From JBDTRY01 sp039931435 (GTDB lineage: Bacteria; Acidobacteriota; Thermoanaerobaculia; Gp7-AA8), in contig JBDTRY010000047.1 in assembly GCA_039931435.1 (NCBI GenBank), forward strand, positions 1 through 19,999: DNA of 19,999 bases, in the 5' to 3' direction. The number at the start of each line of letters is the position of its first letter. Positions within the stretch are counted from its first letter, which is position 1. A model generated the notes under the pieces. It saw only the letters and a list, made by a program, of their open reading frames with translations. It did no database searches and was not told the origin of the DNA. The translations under genes were made by a program, and so were the position numbers. This document shows positions 7,045 through 14,388 of this stretch, piece after piece.

Positions 7045-9512
7045 CGGGATTCCGGACGCTCGTACTCGGCTCGATCGGCCTCGAATTCAGCCTGATCGTA
7101 TTTACGCTGAGGATCCCGCACCACAAACAGAGGAATCAACGCTTCCTTCCATACATCTTCGACTCGATCCGCGAACCGGAAGGTCAACTTCTCCTGCACT
7201 TCGGGCGGAACCTCGATCAGGTCCTTTCGATTGCCCTCGGGAATGACGACCGTGTGAATATTTGCCCGTTGTGCCGCCATGACCTTTTCCTTGATTCCGC
7301 CCACCGAAAGCACCTTGCCGCGGAGAGTGATCTCGCCAGTCATGGCCACGTCGTGGCGAACAGGCTTCTCGCCCATGACCGAAGCAATGCAGGTAGCAAT
7401 GGCTACGCCCGCGGACGGTCCGTCCTTGGGGATCGATCCGGCTGGAAAATGGATATGGATGTCGCTGTCGCTGAAGATGCGCTCCTCGATCTCCAGCTCG
7501 TGCGCTTTCGATCGGACATAGGAATAGGCCGCCTGCACCGACTCGCGCATGACGTCACCGAGTTGGCCGGTCACCGTGGTGCGGCCCGTACCGGCCATGC
7601 GCGTCGCTTCGATGAACATGATCTCGCCGCCGACCGCTGTCCAGGCAAGCCCGGTGGCCACCCCGATCTCCGGTTGCCTCTCGGCGAATTCGTGCTCGAA
7701 CTGCGGCAGGCCGAGGTATTGCTCGACGTCGTCGGTGCCGATGTCGAAGGTCTGTCCAACAGCACCTTCCGGCGAGGCCACTTTACGTGCGATCTTGCGC
7801 ATGATCGTGGCCAGTCGCTGCGTCAGGCGGCGCACGCCGGCCTCGCTGGTGTAGTTGCTGATCGTGGTCTGAATGGCGCCATCGTCGAACTCGATTTTCG
7901 TGGCACTCAGACCGTGTTCATCGATCAGTTGAGGGATGAGGTAAGCCCTGGCGATCTGAAGCTTCTCATCCTCGGTGTAGCCCGAAAGGCGGATCACTTC
8001 CATGCGGTCGCGTAGTGGCGAAGGAATGCTCTCCAGTGTGTTGGCCGTGGCCACGAAGAGAGTCTTGGAGAGATCGAAGGGAATCTCCAGATAGCGGTCC
8101 ACGAAGGAAAAGTTCTGCTGGGGATCGAGGACCTCGAGCAGTGCCGAGGCTGGATCCCCCCGGTAGTCTTTGCCGATCTTGTCGATTTCATCGATCATGA
8201 TCAATGGATTGTTCACGCCCACCTGGATGTAGCTCTGCACCACTTTCCCGGGCATCGCTCCGATGTACGTCTTGCGGTGCCCGCGGATTTCGGCCTCGTC
8301 AACGACACCACCCACCGACATGCGTACGAACTTCCGGCCAAGGGCATCGGCAATGGCCTGACCGAGCGAGGTCTTGCCTACTCCGGGCGGCCCGGCGAAG
8401 CAAAGGATCGGACCGCGCAGATCACCTTTCAGTTTCAGAACCGCCAGAAACTCCAGGACGCGCTCCTTCACTTTCTCCAGACCGAAGTGTTTGCGATTCA
8501 GAATTTCCTCGGCTACCGCCAGGTCGAGCTGATCATCTGTCCGGCTGGCCCAGGGCACTTCCAGTACGGTGTCCAGATGCCCTTTGATCACCGCATAGTC
8601 GGATGAAGCGGGCGAGAGAATGCCCAGCCTGCCCACCTCGCGGCGGAGTTGCTCCTTCGGTTCCACGTCCAGCGGGAGCGCCTCGATCTTTTCCCGATAG
8701 GTTTCCGCCTCGCGTTCGGCCGGATTGGTCGTCCCCAGTTCGTCCTGAATGACGCGAAGCTGTTCGCGAAGATAGTTTTCGCGGTCCCGGCGATTGATAG
8801 ACGACTGAATCTGCCGCTGGAGCTCCTGATCGACCGAGGCCTTTCCAAGGTCGCGCTGCATGTGATGAATGAGACGCTCGATCCTCTCGATGGGATTGAC
8901 CGTCTCCAGGAGCTTCTGCTTCTCCTCCAGGTCGAAATTGACGAACGTGGACATGAGATCGGCGACGAGGTCGGGCCCCTCGCTGAGGTTCATGCGGACG
9001 ATATTCACCAGCTCGCCGGAATAGCGCGAATCGCTCTCGATCAGTTTCTCGAACGTGGACATGGCCCGCTCGATCAAGGCCGTGACTTTCGCGGACTTCG
9101 GTACAGGAGGCGGCGGAATCTCCCGAAGCTTGGCCTCGAAATAGGGTTCGAACTGAACCATCTGCACCATCTCGATTCGCTGCCGGCCCTGTAGAAAAAG
9201 CTGGTAGCGATCGGCGGACAGCGGCAGACGCTGCACGATCGCCGCAAGTACTCCCACGTGGGACAGATCGGAAGGCTTGGGGTTTTCCTTGTCGCCGGTC
9301 TTCTGACAGAAGGCAGCCACGAGGTTCTGATCCTCGGGGACGTTCTTCAGGAGCCGTACGTTTCTCTCGATTCCCACCTGCAGAGAGAGAACGCCTCCCG
9401 GGAAAAGAACCGATGAAACGAGAGGAATGACCGGAAGGCGGCTCGGAACCTCAACGTCCAGCCAGTCGTCGGAACGGCCTTCCTGAGGTTTGGCTTTCGG
9501 TGATGGGGGCAT
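7041..9512 (-). CDS. lon: ATP-dependent protease Lon
   Basis: Lon unfolds and degrades damaged and regulatory proteins in the cytoplasm. The 823-residue product is a complete LonA. It has an N-terminal substrate domain (about 24-220), a helical region to about 330, and an AAA+ module with Walker A GPPGVGKT (374-381) and Walker B IMIDEID (438-444). The C-terminal Ser-Lys protease domain has PKDGPSAG with catalytic Ser700, and catalytic Lys743, the usual 43-residue spacing. Slightly longer than E. coli Lon (784) because of extra residues at both ends. It is the first gene of the series ending at def. The ATG at 9512 lacks a clear Shine-Dalgarno. A good promoter lies at 9570-9598. It overlaps the PASTA gene by 4 bp. 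Confidence 0.98.
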   Translation of the reverse strand: MPPSPKAKPQEGRSDDWLDVEVPSRLPVIPLVSSVLFPGGVLSLQVGIERNVRLLKNVPEDQNLVAAFCQKTGDKENPKPSDLSHVGVLAAIVQRLPLSADRYQLFLQGRQRIEMVQMVQFEPYFEAKLREIPPPPVPKSAKVTALIERAMSTFEKLIESDSRYSGELVNIVRMNLSEGPDLVADLMSTFVNFDLEEKQKLLETVNPIERIERLIHHMQRDLGKASVDQELQRQIQSSINRRDRENYLREQLRVIQDELGTTNPAEREAETYREKIEALPLDVEPKEQLRREVGRLGILSPASSDYAVIKGHLDTVLEVPWASRTDDQLDLAVAEEILNRKHFGLEKVKERVLEFLAVLKLKGDLRGPILCFAGPPGVGKTSLGQAIADALGRKFVRMSVGGVVDEAEIRGHRKTYIGAMPGKVVQSYIQVGVNNPLIMIDEIDKIGKDYRGDPASALLEVLDPQQNFSFVDRYLEIPFDLSKTLFVATANTLESIPSPLRDRMEVIRLSGYTEDEKLQIARAYLIPQLIDEHGLSATKIEFDDGAIQTTISNYTSEAGVRRLTQRLATIMRKIARKVASPEGAVGQTFDIGTDDVEQYLGLPQFEHEFAERQPEIGVATGLAWTAVGGEIMFIEATRMAGTGRTTVTGQLGDVMRESVQAAYSYVRSKAHELEIEERIFSDSDIHIHFPAGSIPKDGPSAGVAIATCIASVMGEKPVRHDVAMTGEITLRGKVLSVGGIKEKVMAAQRANIHTVVIPEGNRKDLIEVPPEVQEKLTFRFADRVEDVWKEALIPLFVVRDPQRKYDQAEFEADRAEYERPESR

Positions 9513-9569
9513 AAGGACTCTATCGCCAGCTTATACTGAAAATACGGGCCGGGCCTCGCGGGCACAGAT

Positions 9570-9598
9570 ATTGTAGAAAACAGAGCAGCCCCGAGCAA
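9570..9598 (-). promoter_or_regulatory. Sigma70-type promoter of the lon operon
   Basis: On the minus strand, TTGCTC (9593-9598) and TACAAT (9570-9575) are separated by exactly 17 bp. This gives a leader of about 50 nt to the lon ATG at 9512. The -10 matches consensus at five of six positions. I see no CIRCE element or clear heat-shock-sigma pattern here. A further A/T-rich hexamer close to the start (TAGAGT, 4 nt before the ATG) could be a second -10 giving a nearly leaderless message, but that is weak. Confidence 0.6.
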
Positions 9599-9618
9599 CG
9601 CAGGATAAAACCATTTCA

Positions 9619-10599
9619 ATGACTGAACCACTCCAGGAAGAGTTGTTGAAGGATCCGTCCTACCGCACTGCGGACCTCCACTGTCACAGCCGCTTTTCCG
9701 TCTTCAAGTATTTCCGGAAGGGAAATACCCGCGACTGTTACAACGCCCCTGAAGACGTCTACCGCATCGCTAAAGAGCGGGGGATGTCCTACGTTACGCT
9801 CAGCGATCACGACTCCATCGATGGCGCGCTCTACCTCTTGAACAAGAATCCGGACATGAACGATTTCTTCATCTCCGAAGAAGTCGAAACCTACTTCCCG
9901 GAAACTGGACAGCGCATCCACATCGGTGCCTATGACATCACCGAAGAGCAGCACCGTGAGATCCAACGTCTGCGAAGCGACATCCGCGAACTGGTTCCCT
10001 ACATGAGGTCGGAGCGGATGATCTTCGGCGTCAATCACATGTTTCAGAACTACCGCATGAAGAACGTAGCCTCGAACTACGTCAGCGAGTTGATCGAGAT
10101 GTTCGACGTCTTCGAGGTACTGAACGGCGCCATGGCCTCGCTGCACAACCGCATGGTGCGCGAGCTGGTAACGACGGTGAAGGCAGAGCGCCGTCATATC
10201 TCCATGGTGGGCGGATCCGACGCACACACCTTGAAGCACGTCGGAAAGGTGTACACGGTCTCCAAGGGAGAGACGATTAACGAGTTCCTGGAGAATATCC
10301 GTCGAGGAGAGTGCTTCGCCTGGGGAGAGGAGATGCGCTTTCGAGACCTGGTCTCCGACATCTACTTGCTCATCCTCGCCTATTACGGCGAGACCCGGAA
10401 CGACTTCGCCTCCAACGAGTACAGCGGATCGGACAAGGCTACCCAACTGGCTGTCAGGCTGGCAGGCATCCCGACCGCGATCTCCGGAATACCGGCGGCC
10501 ATCACCTCGATCAACTATCTGAAGCAGATCGTGGTTTCGAAGGGGATGCTCATGCACTTTCCCCGCCTCATGGAAAAGATTCGCGGCCGCAATCCCTGA
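9619..10599 (+). CDS. PHP-domain metal-dependent phosphoesterase
   Basis: PHP-domain proteins use a cluster of two or three metals to hydrolyse phosphoester bonds; relatives include histidinol phosphatase, the RNase AM/YciV exonuclease and polymerase proofreading domains. All metal-site motifs are visible in this 326-residue product: DLHCHS (His21, His23), SDHD (62-65), Glu88, His101, NH (His140) and GSDAH (Asp201, His203). Residues 25-43 form an insertion between the first motif and the next helix. Residues from about 245 lie beyond the usual PHP core and include a hydrophobic stretch (about 276-310), perhaps a membrane contact. The substrate cannot be named. The Shine-Dalgarno is weak (AGGA 13 nt before the ATG). 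It is divergent from lon and ends in a palindrome-rich gap. Confidence 0.88.
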   Translation: MTEPLQEELLKDPSYRTADLHCHSRFSVFKYFRKGNTRDCYNAPEDVYRIAKERGMSYVTLSDHDSIDGALYLLNKNPDMNDFFISEEVETYFPETGQRIHIGAYDITEEQHREIQRLRSDIRELVPYMRSERMIFGVNHMFQNYRMKNVASNYVSELIEMFDVFEVLNGAMASLHNRMVRELVTTVKAERRHISMVGGSDAHTLKHVGKVYTVSKGETINEFLENIRRGECFAWGEEMRFRDLVSDIYLLILAYYGETRNDFASNEYSGSDKATQLAVRLAGIPTAISGIPAAITSINYLKQIVVSKGMLMHFPRLMEKIRGRNP

Positions 10600-10602
10600 G
10601 AT

Positions 10603-10699
10603 CGGCGTGAGTGACCGATATCCAACTCAAACCGTACAACAAAATCTCAGCGCGAATGCTCGTATCAGTCACGCCGCAAGGTGGGCTCGTGTGCACACG
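10603..10699. repeat. Palindromes just after the PHP gene
   Basis: Two structures precede the larger element at 10707. CGGCGTGA (10603-10610) and TCACGCCG (10669-10676) are perfect 8-bp inverted arms, with further partial matches inside them. CGTGTGCACACG (10688-10699) is a perfect 12-bp palindrome. No run of T follows either structure on the plus strand, so neither is a classical intrinsic terminator. Their place at the end of a gene would suit transcript end protection or a regulator site. Confidence 0.55.
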
Positions 10700-10706
10700 G
10701 CACACG

Positions 10707-10822
10707 CTCGTAGGGCCGCACGGCGTGCGGCCGGTACCCTTTTGCCTTTCCGTGCGGTCTGATCCCCGACTGAGTGCACGGACCACGAAGAATACCGGCC
10801 GCACGCCGTGCGGCCCTACGAG
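10707..10822. repeat. BIME/REP-like element with perfect 30-bp inverted arms
   Basis: The arm at 10707-10736 and the arm at 10793-10822 are exact reverse complements over 30 bp. Each arm also contains a nearly self-complementary 19-mer centred on GGCCGCACG and CGTGCGGCC. The 56 bp between them holds a further 7-bp inverted pair, TCCGTGC (10749-10755) and GCACGGA (10776-10782), almost concentric with the outer arms, so the unit can form one long interrupted hairpin. It lies between the stop codons of two convergent genes, the usual site of REP/BIME-type repeats. No transposase or target-site duplication is visible. Confidence 0.85.
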
Positions 10823-10849
10823 TTCGGGTACGGTTTTCGATGGGAAGGA

Positions 10850-12649
10850 TCAGAAAGCGAAGGACAGGCCGCCGATGTAGCGGCGCTGATAACCGTCCGG
10901 CTCGTTCTGTGCCTGCTCGTAAATATCCGAAAGGCGCGCCAGCTCCACGCCGACGAGTACGCGGATATCCAGAGGAAGGTGCAGCGATTGCCCCATGACC
11001 ACATTCAGCCGTTCCTTCGTCGGCACCAGGCCGCTGTTCGCCAAAGTCTCGGGCTGCCCGATCTGGCGGTAGGCCACGTTGATTGACGTGCCCGTGGGAC
11101 GGAAGAGCGACTGCAGATCACCTACAAGATAGTATTTCGAGGGCTGCCCCGGATCCACCTGAGACACGGCGGAACCGGCAGTTCCGCTCATATCCACAGC
11201 GAAGAGTTTTCCCAGGTTCCGTCGATATTTAACGGTCAGATCACGGCGCTGGTCGCCCGGCTCCAGATAGAGGCTGTCGCCGAGCTGTTCGAAGCCGTCA
11301 TCGAAAACCACCCGGGCGTTCGCATCAATTTCGGCCACACTTCCGATGGCGGAGAATTCGCTCTTCGAGCCGTCGCCGCTGATGATCCCCACCGAGTAAC
11401 GGTATTGCGGCGAGACGTTGGAAGGATCGCTCCAGAAAACCAGACTGGGCAGGTTCTGGATCATGACGCGATTGTCCACGACTTTATAGAGTCCGGTCAC
11501 GACCAGGTTCACGTTTCTGCCGAGGCGGATCGAAGCGCCCGTCAGAGGGGAAAGCTCGGTGCCGTTCTCTGCAACGCGAGTGAGAAGGCCGTACTGAAGG
11601 GAGATCGGGCTCGCCGCGCTGAATGATCCGGTCGCAGAGACCTCCGCGAGCCGATGAGGAAGAGCGGTGGGAGCGTCGAGGCCGTAATTCTCCTGACCCA
11701 GCCTGACCGAAACCCCGAATTGCGAACGGGAAGAGTCAACGAGGATCTTGTTGCCATAGACCTCGAACAGCTCCGAGTTCGAGCGGGTCTGATAGACGTT
11801 CTGCTCGGCCATGTAACGGACCTGAACCTTGGCCCCGGGCCGCTGCCATTCGAAATTATGTGATTCCAGGTCGGCAGCATTAGGGCCACCGTCGTTGAAG
11901 CGGTCGAGGATTTTCCAGGAACTGCGCGTGGAGGCGATGCGATAGGCGCTTCCCGGCTCACTGCGCAGTTCCATCACCACGCCGCTGGATTCGGAAAGCG
12001 GGGTATTGTCCGCTGCATCGACGGAGGGATCGGCCATCCGGTGAATGTCGCCCCGGAAATTCAGTTGCCAGCCGCCACCTACGTCGCCCCGCACCCCAAC
12101 AGCGGTCTGGGCCAGACTGGGGCTCAAAGTCTGTTCGGAGAGCCCTGCCATGGAAACCATTTCCGCTGCGAAATGCTGCGTTCCGCGCTGCGTATCGGGG
12201 ACCCCATCAGACAGAGCCAGGTCGATCTCACGCAGAACATCCTTTGGAAGAGCGTTCCGGATTTCCCAGATGTCTTCCTTCTGCTGTTTGTTGAGCGGTT
12301 TTTCCGTCTGCAGACGGATGGCCATGGTCTGCTCCCGGGAGGTGGGAATGATCGTGGCGATGGCCGGCGTGAAGCCCTGCTTGACAGTGATGATGCGGTA
12401 GACACCGGCCCGGAGAGGCGGCAGCCGGAACGCGCCGGTCTCGTTGCTGAAAGTCTGGGCGGCGTAGAAGGTCGAAAGATTCAGAGCGATGACCAGAGCG
12501 CTGCCCACAGGACGTGATGCGCTCGAGACATTCCCAAGGATCTCCACCACATCGCTCAGCGTGTTCTGCTGCTGGGTCTGAGCGGACGCCGCGCTACCAA
12601 TGATCGTCAGGACTGCGAGCGCGATGGTTCTGATGTGACGGTTCGTCAT
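10850..12649 (-). CDS. Outer-membrane beta-barrel protein with carboxypeptidase-regulatory-like domain
   Basis: The 599-residue product has a signal peptide (1-23, cleavage after ASA). An Ig-like carboxypeptidase-regulatory domain follows (about 36-113, with the FSNETGAFRLPPLRAGVYRI core). After a linker (about 114-180) comes a long region of alternating amphipathic strands ending in Phe at the last residue, the classical C-terminal signal of outer-membrane barrels. This resembles the TonB-dependent transporter-like proteins abundant in Acidobacteriota and Bacteroidota, but I see no plug domain and it is short for that family. The ligand is unknown. AGGTG lies about 7 nt before the ATG. A strong promoter (12671-12699) shows it is transcribed apart from pyruvate kinase. 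It ends 27 bp from a repeat element. Confidence 0.82.
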   Translation of the reverse strand: MTNRHIRTIALAVLTIIGSAASAQTQQQNTLSDVVEILGNVSSASRPVGSALVIALNLSTFYAAQTFSNETGAFRLPPLRAGVYRIITVKQGFTPAIATIIPTSREQTMAIRLQTEKPLNKQQKEDIWEIRNALPKDVLREIDLALSDGVPDTQRGTQHFAAEMVSMAGLSEQTLSPSLAQTAVGVRGDVGGGWQLNFRGDIHRMADPSVDAADNTPLSESSGVVMELRSEPGSAYRIASTRSSWKILDRFNDGGPNAADLESHNFEWQRPGAKVQVRYMAEQNVYQTRSNSELFEVYGNKILVDSSRSQFGVSVRLGQENYGLDAPTALPHRLAEVSATGSFSAASPISLQYGLLTRVAENGTELSPLTGASIRLGRNVNLVVTGLYKVVDNRVMIQNLPSLVFWSDPSNVSPQYRYSVGIISGDGSKSEFSAIGSVAEIDANARVVFDDGFEQLGDSLYLEPGDQRRDLTVKYRRNLGKLFAVDMSGTAGSAVSQVDPGQPSKYYLVGDLQSLFRPTGTSINVAYRQIGQPETLANSGLVPTKERLNVVMGQSLHLPLDIRVLVGVELARLSDIYEQAQNEPDGYQRRYIGGLSFAF

Positions 12650-12670
12650 TCGCGCACCTGTCGCTGGCTC

Positions 12671-12699
12671 AGTCTAGGTCGGTATTCAGGCCCAGTCAA
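12671..12699 (-). promoter_or_regulatory. Sigma70-type promoter of the outer-membrane barrel gene
   Basis: On the minus strand TTGACT (12694-12699), a 17 bp spacer and TAGACT (12671-12676) form one of the best consensus promoters in the window. The predicted transcript starts near 12664, leaving about 15 nt of leader containing the Shine-Dalgarno before the ATG at 12649. Confidence 0.65.
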
Positions 12700-12711
12700 G
12701 CCGCTTTCCGT

Positions 12712-12740
12712 GTTAACCCTGTTAACTTCCAGAAGCTTCC
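12712..12740. promoter_or_regulatory. Possible operator upstream of the barrel-gene promoter
   Basis: GTTAAC occurs twice, 3 bp apart (12712-12717 and 12721-12726). Because GTTAAC is its own complement, the 15-bp unit is symmetric. It lies 12 bp upstream of the -35 on the transcribed side, where activators often bind. Next to it, TTCCAGAAGCTTCC (12727-12740) contains alternating TTC/GAA triplets. No specific regulator can be named. Confidence 0.35.
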
Positions 12741-12752
12741 ATCGACCCTGGA

Positions 12753-14288
12753 TCAGTCATCCGGGCCGCGGTGATCGCCCAGGGATCCCACCCTGTGCAC
12801 CCTCAGAAGGTTTGTCTGCGCTCGCTGGAAAAGAGGTGACCCCATGAGAATGACGATCCGGTCACCAGCCACCACCATCCCCTGCTCGAGCAGGAAACGC
12901 TCCACATGCTCGACGTTCTGCTCGTGGTATCGGCCGACGTCTGCCAGAACAAACGGTTCGACCCCCCACAGGAGATTCATGCGCCGGGCAATCTGCGGTT
13001 TCTGTGTCAGCGCCACCACCGGCGCACGCGGGCGGAACTTCGACATCAGCCGGGCCGTAAAGCCGGTCTGCGTGAACACCACGATGTATTTCGCCGCGAT
13101 CTCCTCAGCCGCATAGTTGGTGGCGCCGGCCAGCGCATCCGTGAACTCGTCCGTTTCGAAGGACTGATGAAACGGAGCGCGCTCGGCCTGAACGCGAAGA
13201 TGGGGATTCTCTTCGGCGGCCACGACGATCCTGGCCATCATCGCCACCGACTCGACGGGGTAGGCTCCGGACGCTGTTTCAGCGGAAAGCATCACCGCGT
13301 CGGAGCCATCGAAGATGGCGTTGGCCACGTCCGAAGCCTCGGCACGCGTCGGCCTGGAATTCGTGGTCATCGATTCCAGCATCTGCGTGGCGGTGATGGC
13401 GAAACGTCCCCAGTGACTGGCCACGGCCAGTATCTTCTTCTGCACCACGGGCACCGCTTCCGGCGGAAGCTCCACACCGAGGTCACCACGGGCGACCATC
13501 ACTCCATCGCTGACCTCCATGATCTCTTCCAGGGCATCGATTGCCTGCGCCTTCTCCAGCTTGGCGATCAGGGAAATGTCCACCCCTCCCAGGGAGTCGA
13601 TGAACGCTCGCAGCTCGACGATGTCGGACTTCCGGCGGATGAAGGAGGCGGCGATGTACTCCACCTGTTGCCCGACCGCGAAGCGAAGGTCCTGGCGATC
13701 CTTCTCGGTGATGGCCGGAATGGACAGTTCGGAGTCGGGGAAATTCATTCCCTTCCTCGAAGAGATCGGACCTCCGTGGAGGACTGTGGTGTGTACGCGC
13801 GGCCCGTCCACGGCCGTCACCAGCAACTCCACCAATCCATCATTGATCATGATCCGATGGCCGGGGAGCACTTCGGCCGGGAGGTCCAGAAAAGGGGTGG
13901 AAACCTGCCTGGCCGAGCCGCTGACGGTCTCGGTGGTCATGGTGAAATCCGCCCCGGTGGGCAGAACGATCGCGCCCTCCACCTCACCGATTCGAAGTTT
14001 CGGGCCCTGGATGTCGGCGATGATGGGAATGAACTTCCCGGCCTTTTCTGCCAGGGCACGAATCGATTCAATGAGGCATCGATGCTGCTCGTGCGTCCCA
14101 TGCGAGAAATTCAGCCTGAAAGCATCGACACCCGCCCCGAGCAACGACTGGATCATCTCCTCGGAGCTGCAGGCAGGACCGATGGTAGCAACGATTTTTG
14201 CGCGTCGTTTGATGTTTTCTCTCCTGTCTTCGACCAAAAACTCTCGCCGGGCGGCCCGCACTCCCGTGGTCCCCTCGAGCCGAACCAT
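12753..14288 (-). CDS. pyk: Pyruvate kinase
   Basis: Transfers phosphate from phosphoenolpyruvate to ADP, the last step of glycolysis, in the cytoplasm. From the ATG at 14288 the product is 511 residues. It shows KIVATIGPA near the N-terminus (31-39), DIQGPKLRIG, the B-domain entry NDGLVELLV, IAASFIRRKSDI, the active-site stretch LIAKLEKAQAID and SDGVMVARGDLGVE, and the signature TQMLESMTTNSRPTRAEASDVANAI. A normal C-terminal domain follows. The start is doubtful. The ATG has no good Shine-Dalgarno and gives about 25 extra residues. An AGGAGAG (14219-14225) sits 5 nt before an ATC at 14211-14213, where the family normally begins, giving 486 residues. GTG (14261) and TTG (14237) are other options. 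It is divergent from the secreted-protein gene at 14389. Confidence 0.95.
   Translation of the reverse strand: MVRLEGTTGVRAARREFLVEDRRENIKRRAKIVATIGPACSSEEMIQSLLGAGVDAFRLNFSHGTHEQHRCLIESIRALAEKAGKFIPIIADIQGPKLRIGEVEGAIVLPTGADFTMTTETVSGSARQVSTPFLDLPAEVLPGHRIMINDGLVELLVTAVDGPRVHTTVLHGGPISSRKGMNFPDSELSIPAITEKDRQDLRFAVGQQVEYIAASFIRRKSDIVELRAFIDSLGGVDISLIAKLEKAQAIDALEEIMEVSDGVMVARGDLGVELPPEAVPVVQKKILAVASHWGRFAITATQMLESMTTNSRPTRAEASDVANAIFDGSDAVMLSAETASGAYPVESVAMMARIVVAAEENPHLRVQAERAPFHQSFETDEFTDALAGATNYAAEEIAAKYIVVFTQTGFTARLMSKFRPRAPVVALTQKPQIARRMNLLWGVEPFVLADVGRYHEQNVEHVERFLLEQGMVVAGDRIVILMGSPLFQRAQTNLLRVHRVGSLGDHRGPDD
14219..14225 (-). promoter_or_regulatory. Strong Shine-Dalgarno inside the annotated start of pyk, placed for an ATC codon
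   Basis: AGGAGAG on the minus strand is followed by AAAAC and then ATC AAA CGA CGC (from 14213). The spacing is ideal for initiation at that ATC, which begins the segment normally found at the start of pyruvate kinases. No ATG, GTG or TTG lies at this spacing. Confidence 0.5.
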
Positions 14289-14342
14289 CGTCCGCCGATC
14301 GGCCTGATTCGGCAATCGGGTCCGGAAAGGTCCTGTTGCCGC

Positions 14343-14350
14343 AGTATAAT
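14343..14350. promoter_or_regulatory. Overlapping -10 elements in the pyk / secreted-protein divergent gap
   Basis: The plus strand has a perfect TATAAT at 14345-14350, about 39 nt before the ATG at 14389. The minus strand reads TATACT across 14343-14348, toward pyk. Neither has a good -35 at 16-18 bp. The two promoters would overlap and could not both be occupied by polymerase. Confidence 0.45.
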
Positions 14351-14388
14351 CACGTTCGAATCCAGACGCGGGTACCGTGGAGATTCTT

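Noticed and set aside
6894..8015. A 373-codon open frame on the plus strand opposite PASTA and lon
   Set aside because: Antisense to two well-supported genes, with complement-type composition and no ribosome site or motif.
9616..10557. A 313-codon open frame on the minus strand opposite the PHP gene
   Set aside because: The plus strand carries all PHP metal motifs; the opposite frame is His/Val/Asp-rich shadow sequence.
10707..10822. Reading the 30-bp arms as IS terminal repeats or a CRISPR fragment
   Set aside because: There is no transposase, no target-site duplication that I can see, only two copies, and they are inverted rather than direct.
12727..12740. Heat-shock-element-like TTC/GAA triplets
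   Set aside because: That consensus belongs to eukaryotic heat-shock factor; in this bacterial context it is probably chance or part of another operator.
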